From: Lacticaseibacillus kribbianus
GTDB lineage: Bacteria > Bacillota > Bacilli > Lactobacillales > Lactobacillaceae
DNA: 64,000 bases
NCBI RefSeq assembly: GCF_020180945.1
Contig: NZ_JAIPUL010000001.1
Coordinates: forward strand, 744,001 to 808,000
Direction: 5' to 3'
Position numbers and translations under genes: made by a program
Shown: positions 6,732-16,934 of the stretch, in pieces
Numbering within the stretch: the stretch's first letter is position 1
How the letters are laid out: each line of letters opens with the position of its first letter
The notes under the pieces: generated by a model
Told to the model about the DNA's origin: nothing
What the model saw: only the letters and a program-made list of their open reading frames with translations
Database searches by the model: none

Positions 6732-8219
6732 GGCGACCACTGCGGCCTTTTCGTGGCGCACGGTGACGCGGTAGTTCATCTGCTGCATCGCCTTGGTTGA
6801 AATTTGACCGGCCAGGCGGTTGAGGCGCTGGACGACCTGCGGGTGCGCCTTGGCAAAACTGGTCAGCATCAAAGGTGCCCCCTGGTAGGGTGGGAAGAAG
6901 GACTTGGAATCCGTCAGCAGCACTAGGTGGTACTGACGAATCTGCGGGTCGGTTGTGTAGGCGTCGGTGACGTCCAGGTCACCTTGGGCCAGCGCCTGGT
7001 AGCGCAGCGACGGCTCCATCGTCTTGACGTTGGTGAAGGCCAACCCGTAAGCAGTTTTGAGCCCGGGGTAACCGTCGGATTGCTGGTAGAAGTCGGGGTC
7101 AAAGCCTACGCGGAATTCCGGGTGCTTGGCCAGGTCGCCGATGGTCTTGAGGTGGTACTTGGCGGCGGTGCCGGCGGTGACGGTGATGCCGTAGCCGTTC
7201 TGGTACGCCATCGGGTCAAGCAGCGTCATGTGGAACTGCTGGGCTAACGCGGTTCTCGCGTCGCGGTACGCGGTGTTCGGGTCGTGGCTGACGGCCTTGT
7301 CGGTCTTGACCAGCGATTGCAGCACCGTGCCGGTGAACTCGGGGTAAAGGTCGATCTGCTTGGCCTGCAGCGCCTTGAACAAAAAGCTGGTGCCGCCGAA
7401 GTTGCGCTTGAGGGTGACCTCCACCTTCGCGTCGCCGTCCTCGATCAGGTCCTTGTACATGTTGATGAGCAGCTCGGGCTCGCCACCCATTTTGCCCGCG
7501 ATGGTGATGGTCTCGGTCTTCGGCGCGGTCAGGGTGCGCACGCCGTATGCCGTGCCGCCGACCATCACCAGCACCCCCAGGCCTGCCAGCAGGCGCTTCG
7601 GGGTCGCCCGGGACAGCAGCTTGATGAGCCAGCTGGCCACGAGGGCTAAGGCGGCGGCCAGCACCGCGCCAATCAAAAGCGCGGCGTTGTTGTTGCTCTG
7701 GATGCCCAGCAGGATGTAGGTCCCGAGGCCGCCACCGCCGATCAGGGCGGCCAGCGTCGCGGTGCCGATGATCATGACCACGCCGATGCGGATGCCGGAC
7801 AGAATCATCGGCATCGCCAGTGGCATCTGCACCCGCAGCAGCTTGTAGCGCCGGGACACGCCCATCGCGTCGGCGGCCTCGATCAGCAGCGGGTCGATGT
7901 TGGTCAGACCCGCGTAGGTGTTTTGGAACACCGGCATCACGGCGTACAGCACCAGCGCGATGACGGCGGGCACGGTGCCGATGCCGACGAAGGGGATGAG
8001 CAGGCCGAGAATGGCGAGGCTGGGGATGGTCTGGATGATGCTGGCAAGCTGCAGCACGGTTTCACCGGCGCGGCGGTGGTTCATCAAGGCCACGGCGAGC
8101 GGAATCGCGATGACGATGGTGATGAGCGTGGCGATCAGCGCCACTTCAATGTGCTGGCCCAGCGCAACGAGGATTTCGTGGCCGTTCGCCTGGGCGTAGT
8201 GCAACGTTTCGTTAAGCAT
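6690..8219 (-). CDS. ABC transporter permease fused to substrate-binding protein (OpuC/EgtU type)
   Basis: A 509-residue membrane protein importing a quaternary ammonium compound (glycine betaine, carnitine, choline) or ergothioneine. Residues 1 to about 210 are a BPD_transp_1 permease with several membrane helices and the ATPase-contacting loop EAADAMGVSRRYKLLRVQMP. About 220-245 is a further helix. The rest is an OpuAC-type binding domain (GKMGGEPELLINMYKDLIE, YPEFTGT, DAYTTDPQI). The permease-binding protein fusion is typical of OpuC/ChoS/EgtUBC systems in lactic acid bacteria. It overlaps the ATPase gene by eight bases, so the two are co-translated. The ligand cannot be decided from sequence alone. 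Confidence 0.9.
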   Translation of the reverse strand: MLNETLHYAQANGHEILVALGQHIEVALIATLITIVIAIPLAVALMNHRRAGETVLQLASIIQTIPSLAILGLLIPFVGIGTVPAVIALVLYAVMPVFQNTYAGLTNIDPLLIEAADAMGVSRRYKLLRVQMPLAMPMILSGIRIGVVMIIGTATLAALIGGGGLGTYILLGIQSNNNAALLIGAVLAAALALVASWLIKLLSRATPKRLLAGLGVLVMVGGTAYGVRTLTAPKTETITIAGKMGGEPELLINMYKDLIEDGDAKVEVTLKRNFGGTSFLFKALQAKQIDLYPEFTGTVLQSLVKTDKAVSHDPNTAYRDARTALAQQFHMTLLDPMAYQNGYGITVTAGTAAKYHLKTIGDLAKHPEFRVGFDPDFYQQSDGYPGLKTAYGLAFTNVKTMEPSLRYQALAQGDLDVTDAYTTDPQIRQYHLVLLTDSKSFFPPYQGAPLMLTSFAKAHPQVVQRLNRLAGQISTKAMQQMNYRVTVRHEKAAVVARQYLQSHHLIKED

Positions 8220-9153
8220 GCGGCACCTCCTTTTGGTCCAGGCTGGCCAGGTAGCCGATCAGGTCTGTGGCGTCCAGCTGCGTCTGGCCAACCTGCACCG
8301 CAAGCCGCGGCTCGGCTGCGAGGGCATTGGCCCAGGCATAGATGGAGGTCGTTGCGGGGAGGGGCTTGCCAGCGGCGGTGGTGGGACGGCCGAAGCCCGC
8401 GGCCAGCACCTGGGCCAGCGTGCGCTGGCCGGCGATAACGTCCTTGAAAAAATCGGCGACAAATGCGTTGGCCGGCTCGGCAATCACGGCCTGTGGTTGC
8501 CCGACCTGCTGCAGCACGCCGTCGTGCAGCACCGCCATGCGGTCGGCAAGGTGCAGGGCCTCCTGCATGTCGTGCGTGACAAAGAGGATGGTCGTGTCGA
8601 GCTCCCGGTGCAGTTTCAGGATCAGGGCCTGGAGCTGGCGGCGGGACACCGGGTCGAGCGCGGAGAACGGCTCGTCCATCAGCATCAGCTTCGGATCGGC
8701 GGCCAGGGCCCGAACAATCCCGACGCGCTGGGCCTCACCGCCGGAGAGCTCGGCGGGCCGGCGCTCGGCGTACAGCGTCGGTTCGAGGTCGACCAGCCGC
8801 AAAAGCGCCTCGATGCGCGGGCGGATGCGCGCCTTGGGCCACCCCAGCGCCTCCAGCTGCACCGAAGCGTTTTGCATCACCGTCATGTTTGGGAACAGGG
8901 CGCTGGACTGCAGCACGTAGCCGATGTGCCGGCGCAGTGTCTGCAGGTCGCCAGTTGCGACGTCCACGCCGTCGATCAGCACCTGACCGCTGGTTGGCAC
9001 CACCAGCCGGTTGACCGTCTTGAGCAGGGTGGTTTTGCCCGAACCGCTGGGGCCCACCAGCACGAACAGCTCACCGGATGCGACGCACAGGTCGATGGCC
9101 TGCAGTGCCGCCGAATCGGCGTAGTCTTTGGTAATTGCTTTGAATTCGATCAC
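8212..9153 (-). CDS. ABC transporter ATP-binding protein (OpuCA/EgtUA type)
   Basis: A 313-residue cytoplasmic ATPase powering the fused permease/binding protein downstream. It has Walker A GPSGSGKTT, the signature LSGGEAQRVGIVRALA, Walker B LMLMDEP and the H-loop FVTHDMQEA. After about residue 235 there is a tail of roughly 75 residues that does not look like the tandem CBS domains of classical OpuCA. Start GTG at 9153 with AGAGG eight bases upstream. First gene of the minus-strand operon with the permease and the NmrA-like protein. Confidence 0.92.
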   Translation of the reverse strand: MIEFKAITKDYADSAALQAIDLCVASGELFVLVGPSGSGKTTLLKTVNRLVVPTSGQVLIDGVDVATGDLQTLRRHIGYVLQSSALFPNMTVMQNASVQLEALGWPKARIRPRIEALLRLVDLEPTLYAERRPAELSGGEAQRVGIVRALAADPKLMLMDEPFSALDPVSRRQLQALILKLHRELDTTILFVTHDMQEALHLADRMAVLHDGVLQQVGQPQAVIAEPANAFVADFFKDVIAGQRTLAQVLAAGFGRPTTAAGKPLPATTSIYAWANALAAEPRLAVQVGQTQLDATDLIGYLASLDQKEVPHA

Positions 9154-9251
9154 GTATTCTGCCTCTTGTCGTTTTAGTTGGAACCTGTACTTTTAATAGT
9201 AACATCAATCTCGCGAGGCACAAGGGTTTTCTGAAAAAATTATCCGGGACG

Positions 9252-9281
9252 TCAAAAAACGCCCGGCTGTGGCCGGACGTT
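9252..9281 (-). terminator. Terminator of the adhesin gene
   Basis: AACGCCCGGC (9258-9267) and GCCGGACGTT (9272-9281) form a 10-bp stem with a four-base loop. On the minus strand it is followed by a run of six T. It lies 35 bases after the adhesin stop. Confidence 0.85.
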
Positions 9282-9315
9282 GTGCTTGTGCTAGACGGAG
9301 TGGCGGTTGGTAGGG

Positions 9316-12300
9316 TTAGTGCCGGTTCTCGTCTCGGCGCCGTTTCACGCCTGCGAGTGCGAGTAGGCCCATCGCCGCGCTCAGGGTCAGGCCGACGAGG
9401 CTGAGGAGTGGATTAGTTGCGTCACCGGTTTGCGGCAGCGTTGTGTTGTCGTTCTGCGCGGTGAGCCCTGCCCGTTGGCCGCCTGGCAACGGCATCGGGG
9501 CCGGTGCATGATTGTTGTCGTTCATCGGCTCTGGGGTCGGATTCTTGGCCTTCGGTTCCGGTTCAGGTTCCGGTTCAGGCTCCGGTGTCGGTGGCACCGA
9601 ATCCTGCGGGTTGCGCAGGTAACGCACGACGACTTGGCCGTCTAGGTCAGTCACCGTGACGGTTGCGGCCGGGACTTGGGGCTGCCGGGCGGTGTAGCCC
9701 TTGATGGCCGGCGCATTGTAGGCCGCGAACTCGGCACTTGTCGGCTGCCACTCGCTGTACGTCACCGTGACGCCGCCATCCGCGGCGAAGGTGACGGTCG
9801 CAGTGCGGCTGAAGGTGACACGCTGAACGACTGGTGTCGCCAGCGCCTGGCCGCCGCGGGCGAGGAAGCGAATGGTGCGGGTTACCGTCCGGTTCAGATC
9901 TTGTCGGTCAACCCCGGTCGGGTACTCGCGGTTGTCGTCGGTGCTGCCCGGACTGACCTTGTCGCCTGGCATTTTCGGCTGATCCGGCGTGACGGTGAAG
10001 GTGGTCGGGTGGTACGTCACAACCACCGTGGCGCCGGCGGTAGTACCGACGATGGTTTGGGCGGCCACAACCGTGGTGAAGGTGACCAGGCCTTTGACGC
10101 TCGGGCTTTCGACCGCCTCCCAAGTTGGGTCCTCGCTGACCCAGTCGCCGTACGTGACCCCGGCATTCAGGTTAACTTCAGCGGTGCGGGTGAAGGCCAC
10201 TGGCTGGATCACCGGGTCGGCGACGGTCTTACCGGCTAAGTCCACGTAGGTGATGGTGCGGGTGACGGTCTTGTGCAGGTCTTCATAGGTGACGCCGGCC
10301 GGGAATTCTCGGTTGTCCTCCGGGTTCTCGGGATCGACCAAATCACCCGGGTTCTTGGGATCGTCTGGGGTCACCGGGATGATGGCCGGGTAGTAGAGGA
10401 CCACGACCGTCTCGTCCGCTCTATCGCCCGTGGTCGTCACGGCGGGCACCGCCATCAGGGTTGGCACCAGATCAGGGTAGGTCGGACTACCGGCCTCTGT
10501 CCAGACGGGCTGACTGGTCGTCCAACTGCCATAGGTCACGGCGCCGGTCAGCAGATTGACGGAGGCCGTGCGCGTGTAGTGAACGGTCTGAACCTCATCG
10601 AATGGAAGGTCGGCGCGGGTGTCAGCGCGCCGGTACTCGATGGTGCGCGCGACATCCTTTTTCAGGTCGGTTTCCTTGACGCCGTCTGGGAACACTCGGT
10701 TGTCCTCCGGGTCATCGGGGTTGACCGCGTCTCCCGGGTTCTTCGGCTGGCTCGGGGTGACCGTAATCTCGCTTGGGTAGTAGCGGACGGTCACGGTGGC
10801 ACTAGTTGTGTCCTGATCGGTGGTGATTGCTTCAACCGTCGTCGGGTTCGCCATCAGCCCGGCCACGTCGGGACTGGTGAGTGCCGGCCACTCGGCGTCT
10901 TTGCTTTTCCAGGCGCCGTAGCTGACGGTCGTGCCGCCTGCGCCGAAAATGACGAGGGCATCGCGGGAGTAGGTCACCTCCTGAACCTCGGCATCGGCCA
11001 CCGTGTCGCCGGTTTCCCCGTTGACGAAGGTGATGGTGCGCGTGATGGTCCGCGACAGGTCGCTGGCCGTCACACCCGCCGGGAAAGTCCGCGGGTCGGT
11101 TGGTTCATCCGTCACCTTGTCCCCAGGATTTTTCGGCGCATCGGCGGTGACGGTTTCGCGGTCGGGGTAGTACGTGATGGTGACGGTCGTGTCCGCAGTA
11201 TCGGCATCGGTGGTCACGGCCTCAACAGTGCCGGTGCCTGCGACCCAGCCCGGAATCTCGGGGTTGGGGAGGGCCGGCCACAGGGCATCGGTGGTCGTAA
11301 ACTCGGTGTAGGTGGTGGTGCTGGAGCCATCGGCGTTGAAGTGCACGGTCGCGTCGCGGGTGTAGATCACCGGCTGCGTCGCCGTCTCCAGAACAGTGCC
11401 GTCTGGGGTGACGTACGTCACGGTGCGGGTGATGGTTCGGTTCAGATCCGCCTTGCCCACGTCGTTGGGATACTCGCGTGGGTCATCCGGGTTGTCGGTG
11501 ACCGGGGTGCCTCCGTCCTTGGGGTCGGTGGCCGGGACGGTCACGGTGTCCGGATAGTAAATCACCGTGACTTGGCTGTCGCCTTCACCGGGATTGACTG
11601 GCAGCGCCTCGGTCACCGCCTGGGCCGGAATCAGGCCGGAGACGATCGGGCTGTCGACCGCCTCGAATGTCGTGTCAACCGGCGTCCAGGCGCTGTACGC
11701 GACGACTGCCGTGCCGCTGCTCCAGTCGACGGTGCCGGTGCGGGTGAAGCTCACTTCCTGGTGCTCGGTTGGCGCAACCAAATCGCCGTCCTGGTTCACG
11801 TAGATGATGTTGCGCGTGATGGTTTGCTTCAGGTCGGTGAGGGTCAGACCGGCCGGGTACTCGCGGGGGTCTTCGTCGTCGAGGCCCACCTTGTCGCCCT
11901 CGTTCTTTGGGTTCTCACTCGTCACCACCTCGGTGCTTGGGTAGTAGCGAATGTAGGCCGTCACATCAGGGCTGGTCGAGTAGACGGTTTCCGCTTGCAG
12001 TTGCGCAGGCGTTGCAATCATGCCGGGTTTCGCCGGGGCGACGACCCCACCCCACTGAATGTCGTTCGCCCACCAGGTGATGTTGCCGATAGTGGGCGGC
12101 GTCTGACCGAAATCGATGGTCCCACGACGCACAAAGGTGATGGGCTGGACGATGTCCTCATTGAAGCTTTCCCCCGTGACGGCGTTGATCAAGACAATGG
12201 TGCGGGTCTTGGTCAGGTAGCTGTCGGCCGGCGTCATGCCTTCGGGGTACTTGCGGGGGTCATCCGGGTTGGTCGACACTGGGCTGCCTGCAACTTTTGG

Positions 12301-14016
12301 CCCCTCGAAGTCCACGAGCTGCGGGAAGTAGGTGACCGTCACCTCCTCGTCCCCGGTGTCACCGGTGGTGGTGACGGCCTCGACGGTTGTCGTGCCGGGG
12401 ATGAGGTTAGGCATGGACGGGGACGTGACGGCTTCCCAGACCGGATCTGCTGCGCGCCAAGGCGTGTAGGTTATGGTGCCGGGGTCCGTGCCGAAATTGA
12501 CGATGCCGTCCCTGAAGTAGGTGATCGGCTGCGTGATGTCGGGTGCAACGGTGTCGCCGTCTTCGTTGACGAAGTGAATCGTTCGGGTGACCGTTTTGGT
12601 CAGCTCGCTTGCCGTGACGCCGGCGGGGTAGTTCGGTGAGGTGAGGTGAAAGCCGGATACCGGCGTGCCCGGGTCCTTGGGGGTGACCGCCGTGGCCACG
12701 TCGTCGGCGGTGGCGTTCGGGGAGACGGTGATCGTCGCGGGGAAATAGTAGACCGCTTCGATCATGGTCACGTTGGGCGCGCTGACCCGCTCTGGCGTGG
12801 CGCGCCACTGGGCGACCATGCCGTCGATCACCGGGTAATCCTCGTGGCGAAGCGGCGGCCAGTAGTAGTTGGGCTCTGAATTGTACGAATAGTTCACGGT
12901 ATCGCCGGACAGCGTGGCGGTGCCGGTGATCAGGACGTAATCGTTGAACTCGAACTGGTCCAGGAGATTGCCATTATTATCATCGTTAGGTTTCATGCCG
13001 TCGCGCTGGTAAAAGCGGTGAGTGACGGGCTTATAGTACGGCGCAAGCGTGACCCCGACCGCACCGCCCGACGGTCCATCCTCCCGAACGGCCAACGAAT
13101 TTGTCAGATCAAGGCCAAGCGACTCGAGATTGAACGCCCAGTTGCCATCGGCGCCGACGGTGGCCGTTGCCACGTAGCCACCGTTCCATAGGCGGACGGT
13201 GTTGCCCGGGGTTGCGGTGCCGGTCAGGACCTTGGCGTCCCAGGCAGGGGCGTCGGTGAAGGCCAGGGCGTAGGGGGTAACCTCCCCGGGGGTGGCAGGG
13301 TCTTCCGCCTGGGTGATGGGTCCATCGTCCATCGCCACGGCCTGGGGGCTCGGTGCGCCCTGGGACGGTGTGTCCGACGGTGAGCTCGACGCGCCCGCCG
13401 CTGTCGTCACCGCCTTGCTGCTGGGGGCGCGGTCCGGGCCGCTTTCGTCTTGTCCGGAATCTGCAGTGCTCGTGGGCGCAGTGGTCAGTGGGGATGGGTT
13501 CTCTTTGGTGGCCACCCTTGAGGCGTCGTCGTCATTTGCCGCGTCGCCGCTCGAAAAGTTGCGATCTTCGGGTTCTGATGTGCTGGTTGAGGCGGCCCCT
13601 GTCGATGGCGCGGTGGCGGCTTCCGTGTCGCTTGCGGCGACGGTCTCACTGCTGGCAGCGGTTGTGGCGGGGCCCGACTCCGAGGCCGTGGCGGCGTCTC
13701 CGCTCGGCGTGGGCTCGGCAACGTTGGGTGCCACGGGCGCCGCATCGTTGGCGGTGGCCGTTGCCTGCGGACTCACCGTCGTAACCGAGCTTAGCAGCGG
13801 CACCGTCTTGGCCAGCGTCAGGTCGGCCGTTGTGCGCTTCAAAACGGCGTCTTCAGCAGGTGTCGCCTCGGCCGCCGACACTTGATGCGGCTCCGCTAGC
13901 CAGATCCCGATCGCGGTGCCGGCAATCAGCCAAAACTTGCCGGACTTGTACAGCTTGAAGCGCGATTTGCGCTCCGTGGTGGCGTTCTTGAGGTGCGTCG
14001 ATGAATGCAATGACAT
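9316..14016 (-). CDS. LPXTG cell-wall-anchored adhesin with KxYKxGKxW signal and eight Muc_B2-like repeats
   Basis: A 1566-residue surface protein. N-terminus: KxYKxGKxW-type signal (FKLYKSGKFW, about residues 20-29) and a hydrophobic segment to about 48. Residues about 50-240 are a low-complexity Ala/Thr/Ser/Pro region. About 250-325 is a bacterial Ig-like module (LTGTATPGNTVRLW). From about 470 to 1455 there are eight repeats of roughly 115-125 residues of the Muc_B2 (mucin-binding B2) pattern: TVTRTITYV, a Q-x-V-x-FTR strand, TYGxW, SP-x-x-x-GL, VTYYP, then a PKNPGD linker. A PEPEPEPEP spacer precedes LPQTG (about 1527-1531), a membrane helix and KRRR. ATG at 14016 has AGGAGG six bases upstream. 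Sortase would anchor it; mucus or matrix binding is inferred from the family. Confidence 0.93.
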   Translation of the reverse strand: MSLHSSTHLKNATTERKSRFKLYKSGKFWLIAGTAIGIWLAEPHQVSAAEATPAEDAVLKRTTADLTLAKTVPLLSSVTTVSPQATATANDAAPVAPNVAEPTPSGDAATASESGPATTAASSETVAASDTEAATAPSTGAASTSTSEPEDRNFSSGDAANDDDASRVATKENPSPLTTAPTSTADSGQDESGPDRAPSSKAVTTAAGASSSPSDTPSQGAPSPQAVAMDDGPITQAEDPATPGEVTPYALAFTDAPAWDAKVLTGTATPGNTVRLWNGGYVATATVGADGNWAFNLESLGLDLTNSLAVREDGPSGGAVGVTLAPYYKPVTHRFYQRDGMKPNDDNNGNLLDQFEFNDYVLITGTATLSGDTVNYSYNSEPNYYWPPLRHEDYPVIDGMVAQWRATPERVSAPNVTMIEAVYYFPATITVSPNATADDVATAVTPKDPGTPVSGFHLTSPNYPAGVTASELTKTVTRTIHFVNEDGDTVAPDITQPITYFRDGIVNFGTDPGTITYTPWRAADPVWEAVTSPSMPNLIPGTTTVEAVTTTGDTGDEEVTVTYFPQLVDFEGPKVAGSPVSTNPDDPRKYPEGMTPADSYLTKTRTIVLINAVTGESFNEDIVQPITFVRRGTIDFGQTPPTIGNITWWANDIQWGGVVAPAKPGMIATPAQLQAETVYSTSPDVTAYIRYYPSTEVVTSENPKNEGDKVGLDDEDPREYPAGLTLTDLKQTITRNIIYVNQDGDLVAPTEHQEVSFTRTGTVDWSSGTAVVAYSAWTPVDTTFEAVDSPIVSGLIPAQAVTEALPVNPGEGDSQVTVIYYPDTVTVPATDPKDGGTPVTDNPDDPREYPNDVGKADLNRTITRTVTYVTPDGTVLETATQPVIYTRDATVHFNADGSSTTTYTEFTTTDALWPALPNPEIPGWVAGTGTVEAVTTDADTADTTVTITYYPDRETVTADAPKNPGDKVTDEPTDPRTFPAGVTASDLSRTITRTITFVNGETGDTVADAEVQEVTYSRDALVIFGAGGTTVSYGAWKSKDAEWPALTSPDVAGLMANPTTVEAITTDQDTTSATVTVRYYPSEITVTPSQPKNPGDAVNPDDPEDNRVFPDGVKETDLKKDVARTIEYRRADTRADLPFDEVQTVHYTRTASVNLLTGAVTYGSWTTSQPVWTEAGSPTYPDLVPTLMAVPAVTTTGDRADETVVVLYYPAIIPVTPDDPKNPGDLVDPENPEDNREFPAGVTYEDLHKTVTRTITYVDLAGKTVADPVIQPVAFTRTAEVNLNAGVTYGDWVSEDPTWEAVESPSVKGLVTFTTVVAAQTIVGTTAGATVVVTYHPTTFTVTPDQPKMPGDKVSPGSTDDNREYPTGVDRQDLNRTVTRTIRFLARGGQALATPVVQRVTFSRTATVTFAADGGVTVTYSEWQPTSAEFAAYNAPAIKGYTARQPQVPAATVTVTDLDGQVVVRYLRNPQDSVPPTPEPEPEPEPEPKAKNPTPEPMNDNNHAPAPMPLPGGQRAGLTAQNDNTTLPQTGDATNPLLSLVGLTLSAAMGLLALAGVKRRRDENRH
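9650..12610 (-). repeat. Eight diverged Muc_B2-type coding repeats in the adhesin gene
   Basis: About 350-370 bases each, starting at the segments TKTVTRTIHFV, YLTKTRTIVLI, LKQTITRNIIYV, LNRTITRTVTYV, LSRTITRTITFV, LKKDVARTIEYR, LHKTVTRTITYV and LNRTVTRTIRFL. The copies are clearly related but well diverged, so they are not a recent expansion. Confidence 0.85.
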
Positions 14017-14097
14017 AGTATTCCTCCTTAGCAAACTCAACCATACCAATTACCAACGGCGGCCGTCGAAGCCGGCGACTGCGCCGATTATTTGCAA

Positions 14098-14126
14098 ATG
14101 GTAGCACCGGTAAAATTACCTGTCAA
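14098..14126 (-). promoter_or_regulatory. Adhesin promoter
   Basis: Minus strand TTGACA (14121-14126), 17-base spacer, TACCAT (14098-14103), about 80 bases upstream of the adhesin start. Confidence 0.65.
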
Positions 14127-14388
14127 AGAATGTGACCGCGGAAACAGCACACACCAAACGAAAGACGCCGTCGCAGCTCATTACCAGAAAACTGAATTGG
14201 TTTTAAGCGTATACCAATTGAACAGTAACGGCTGCTAACCACCCCGGCAGGCCCGACCACTCGGGGTTATGGGTGGGCTGCATTCGGGACGAACGTCAAC
14301 GATAAGTGGGGCGCGGGTGGGTCTCGGCCGTCGCCTGTGCCGCTCGGTCCATTCCCACATCTTTCACTACCGCCTGCCGGGCGCTTTT
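14127..14388. other. Divergent intergenic region between adhesin and iscS
   Basis: No gene seen. It contains a small GC hairpin (CCCGACCACTCGGG near 14252) and otherwise nothing I can assign. Confidence 0.5.
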
Positions 14389-14396
14389 GCTATAAT
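14389..14396 (+). promoter_or_regulatory. iscS promoter, extended -10
   Basis: TGCTATAAT ends at 14396, giving an extended -10; no good -35 box is seen. It lies 37 bases before the iscS start. Confidence 0.6.
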
Positions 14397-14433
14397 GAGA
14401 CGCAGTAGCTTACAATTTGGAAGGAAGACCCAC

Positions 14434-15594
14434 ATGATTTATTTTGATAACAGCGCGACCACCAAGGCGCTGCCCGAGGTGCTGGACACCTACCGCACCG
14501 TGTCGGAGGACTTCTTCGGCAATCCCAGCAGCCTGCACGCCGTGGGTGGCAAGGGCGACGCGATGCTGCAAAGCGCGCGCAAGCAGATTGCCACGCTGAT
14601 GCACGCGAAGCCGGAGGAAATCTACTTCACCAGCTGCGGCACGGAAGGCGACAACTGGGTGATCAAGGGCACGGCCTTTGAGAAGCGTCAGTTCGGTCGG
14701 CACTTGATCACCACCGCCATCGAGCACCCGGCAGTCATCAACACGATGCACCAGCTCGAGCAGCTGGGCTTTGAGGTCACCTACCTGCCCGTCGACCACC
14801 GCGGCTTCATCAATCCGGTTGACCTGAAAAACGCGCTGCGCGACGACACCATCCTGGTTTCGGTGATGGCGGTCAACAACGAGGTCGGGGCCAAGCAGCC
14901 GCTGGACGAAATCGCGGCCATTCTCAAGGACCATCCGAACGTGCACTTCCACGTCGACGCGGTTCAGGGCATCGGCAAGGGGCTGATGACGACGCTGCGC
15001 AACCCGCGCATCGACTTCATCACCTTCTCCGGACACAAGTTCCACGCGCCGCGCGGCACCGGCTTTATCTACATGAAGGAAGGGCGCCACATCGCGCCGC
15101 TTTTGGCCGGTGGCGGTCAGGAGGACAACCAGCGCTCCGGCACCGAAAACACGCCGGCCATCGCCGCGATGGCCAAGGCGCTGCGGCTGCTTTTGACCGA
15201 CGAGGACCAGAAGGTGGCGCACGAGCAGGCGATTCGCCGGCGCATCTACGAACACGTCGCCAAGTTCCCGAACGTGGTGATGTTCAGCCAGCTGACGCCG
15301 GACTTCGCCCCGCACATTCTGTGCTTCGCGCTGCCGGGCGTGCGCGGGGAGACCATCGTCCACGCCTTCGAGCAGCACGACATCTACATCAGCACGACCA
15401 GCGCCTGCTCGAGCAAAAAGGGCACCGAGTCGAGCACGCTGGCGGCGATGCACGTGCCAAGCCAGATCGCAACCAGCGCCATTCGCGTCAGCTTGGACGA
15501 TCAGAACACGCTGGCGGAGGCCGACGCCTTCAACGCGGCCTTCGACCAGGTGTACGCAGGCTTCGCCAAGCTTTTCCCAACGCCTCAACAATAG
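14434..15594 (+). CDS. iscS: Cysteine desulfurase
   Basis: A 386-residue PLP enzyme that takes sulfur from cysteine and passes the persulfide to ThiI for 4-thiouridine in tRNA. Visible residues: H98 in AIEHPA stacks on PLP; K202 in [10 protein letters not shown] forms the Schiff base; C325 in [11 protein letters not shown] is the sulfur-carrying cysteine. ATG at 14434 has AAGGAAG eight bases upstream. thiI follows 13 bases later, the usual Firmicutes pair, which indicates a dedicated NifZ-type partner rather than a general Fe-S cluster enzyme. Confidence 0.95.
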   Translation: MIYFDNSATTKALPEVLDTYRTVSEDFFGNPSSLHAVGGKGDAMLQSARKQIATLMHAKPEEIYFTSCGTEGDNWVIKGTAFEKRQFGRHLITTAIEHPAVINTMHQLEQLGFEVTYLPVDHRGFINPVDLKNALRDDTILVSVMAVNNEVGAKQPLDEIAAILKDHPNVHFHVDAVQGIGKGLMTTLRNPRIDFITFSGHKFHAPRGTGFIYMKEGRHIAPLLAGGGQEDNQRSGTENTPAIAAMAKALRLLLTDEDQKVAHEQAIRRRIYEHVAKFPNVVMFSQLTPDFAPHILCFALPGVRGETIVHAFEQHDIYISTTSACSSKKGTESSTLAAMHVPSQIATSAIRVSLDDQNTLAEADAFNAAFDQVYAGFAKLFPTPQQ

Positions 15595-15607
15595 GAAGGA
15601 AGATATT

Positions 15608-16825
15608 GTGCAATACAGTGAAATCATGGTTCGCTACGGCGAGCTGTCCACCAAGGGCAAGAACCGCCAGGCCTTCATCGGCCGCCTGAACGGCAACGTG
15701 ACCAAGGCGCTCCACGAGTTCCCGGCCCTGCGCATGCATCCCAAGCGCGACCGGCTCCACATCGACCTCAACGGGGAGGACGCGGATGCAGTGATGGCGC
15801 GGCTGAGCAAGGTCTTCGGCATTCAGAGCTTCTCGCCTTCCGTGGCCGTTGCCAAGGACATGACCGCGGTGCACGCGGCGGTGCTTGAGCTGATGGCGGC
15901 GACGGTGCCGACCGGCGCGTCGTACAAGGTTCAGACCAAGCGCTCCGATCACGACTTTGAGCTCGACACCAACGAGATGAACCTCAACCTGGGGGACATG
16001 CTGACGGACGCGCGGCCGGATCTCGTGGTCAAGATGAAGGACCCGGATTACGTGCTGCGCGTCGAGGTGCGGCGCGAGGCGATTTTCCTGTCGACCAAAA
16101 CGGTCCTGGGCCCGGGCGGGCTGCCGGTGGGCACCGCGGGCAAGGGTGTGCTGATGCTCAGTGGCGGCATCGACTCGCCGGTCGCCGGCTACCTGGCGCT
16201 CAAGCGCGGTGTGGCCATCGAGATGGTGCACTTCTTCTCGCCGCCGTACACCAGCGAGCAGGCGCTGGCCAAGGCCAAGCAGCTGACCACGAAGCTCGCG
16301 CCTTACGTCGGCAGCATCCGCTTCATCCAGGTGCCGTTCACCGAGATTCAAGAGACCATCAAGTCCAGCCTGCCGGAGGGCTACCTGATGACCATCCAGC
16401 GGCGGCTGATGCTGCGGCTGGCCGAGGCCATCGCCAAGAAGCAGGGCGCCCTGGCCATCTTCAACGGCGAATCTGTCGGCCAGGTTGCCTCGCAGACGCT
16501 TGAAAGTATGGTCGCAATCAACGATGTCACCACCATGCCGATCATCCGGCCGGTGGCGACGATGGACAAAAACGAGATCATCAAGGTCGCGGAGGACATC
16601 GACACCTACGCCTTGTCGATCATGCCGTTCGAGGACTGCTGCACGATCTTCGCGCCCCCGGCGCCGAAGACCAAGCCCAACCTGGACCGCGCGCGCTACT
16701 ACGAGAGCAAGCTGGACGTCGAGGGCCTGATGCAGCGGGCACTGGACGGGATTCAGATCACTGAGATCCGCGGCTCCGACGAGTTCATGGCCCAAAACCA
16801 GGACGTGATCGCCGAGCTGCTGTAG
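15608..16825 (+). CDS. thiI: tRNA 4-thiouridine synthetase
   Basis: A 405-residue ATP-dependent enzyme forming s4U8 in tRNA. It has an N-terminal ferredoxin-like/THUMP region ([13 protein letters not shown]) and then the PP-loop pyrophosphatase domain with [10 protein letters not shown]. The C-terminal rhodanese domain of enterobacterial ThiI is absent, as in other Firmicutes, so sulfur comes from IscS through enzyme cysteines. Start GTG at 15608 with AGGAAGGAAG upstream. Forms an operon with iscS and ends at a strong terminator. Confidence 0.95.
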   Translation: MQYSEIMVRYGELSTKGKNRQAFIGRLNGNVTKALHEFPALRMHPKRDRLHIDLNGEDADAVMARLSKVFGIQSFSPSVAVAKDMTAVHAAVLELMAATVPTGASYKVQTKRSDHDFELDTNEMNLNLGDMLTDARPDLVVKMKDPDYVLRVEVRREAIFLSTKTVLGPGGLPVGTAGKGVLMLSGGIDSPVAGYLALKRGVAIEMVHFFSPPYTSEQALAKAKQLTTKLAPYVGSIRFIQVPFTEIQETIKSSLPEGYLMTIQRRLMLRLAEAIAKKQGALAIFNGESVGQVASQTLESMVAINDVTTMPIIRPVATMDKNEIIKVAEDIDTYALSIMPFEDCCTIFAPPAPKTKPNLDRARYYESKLDVEGLMQRALDGIQITEIRGSDEFMAQNQDVIAELL

Positions 16826-16835
16826 CCCTGTGGAG

Positions 16836-16869
16836 GTGCCGACAACCGTCGCGTTGTCGGCACTTTTTT
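16836..16869 (+). terminator. Terminator of iscS-thiI
   Basis: GTGCCGACAAC (16836-16846) pairs perfectly with GTTGTCGGCAC (16853-16863), followed by six T. Confidence 0.95.
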
Positions 16870-16934
16870 ACGTCCTCATTTCAGTAAAAATGCGGCCCGA
16901 GGCCAGACTTTGTTTGCTCGTTCACAATCTTCGT

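Noticed and set aside
9650-12610. CRISPR-like regular spacing of similar blocks
   Set aside because: The blocks are about 360 bases, diverged, in frame and encode Muc_B2 repeats; there are no short identical repeats with unique spacers.
10273-12639. A 788-codon open frame on the plus strand opposite the adhesin gene
   Set aside because: It mirrors the repeat-coding strand, has no ribosome-binding site or family motif, and is explained by the G/C-ending codons of the real gene leaving the opposite strand free of stops.
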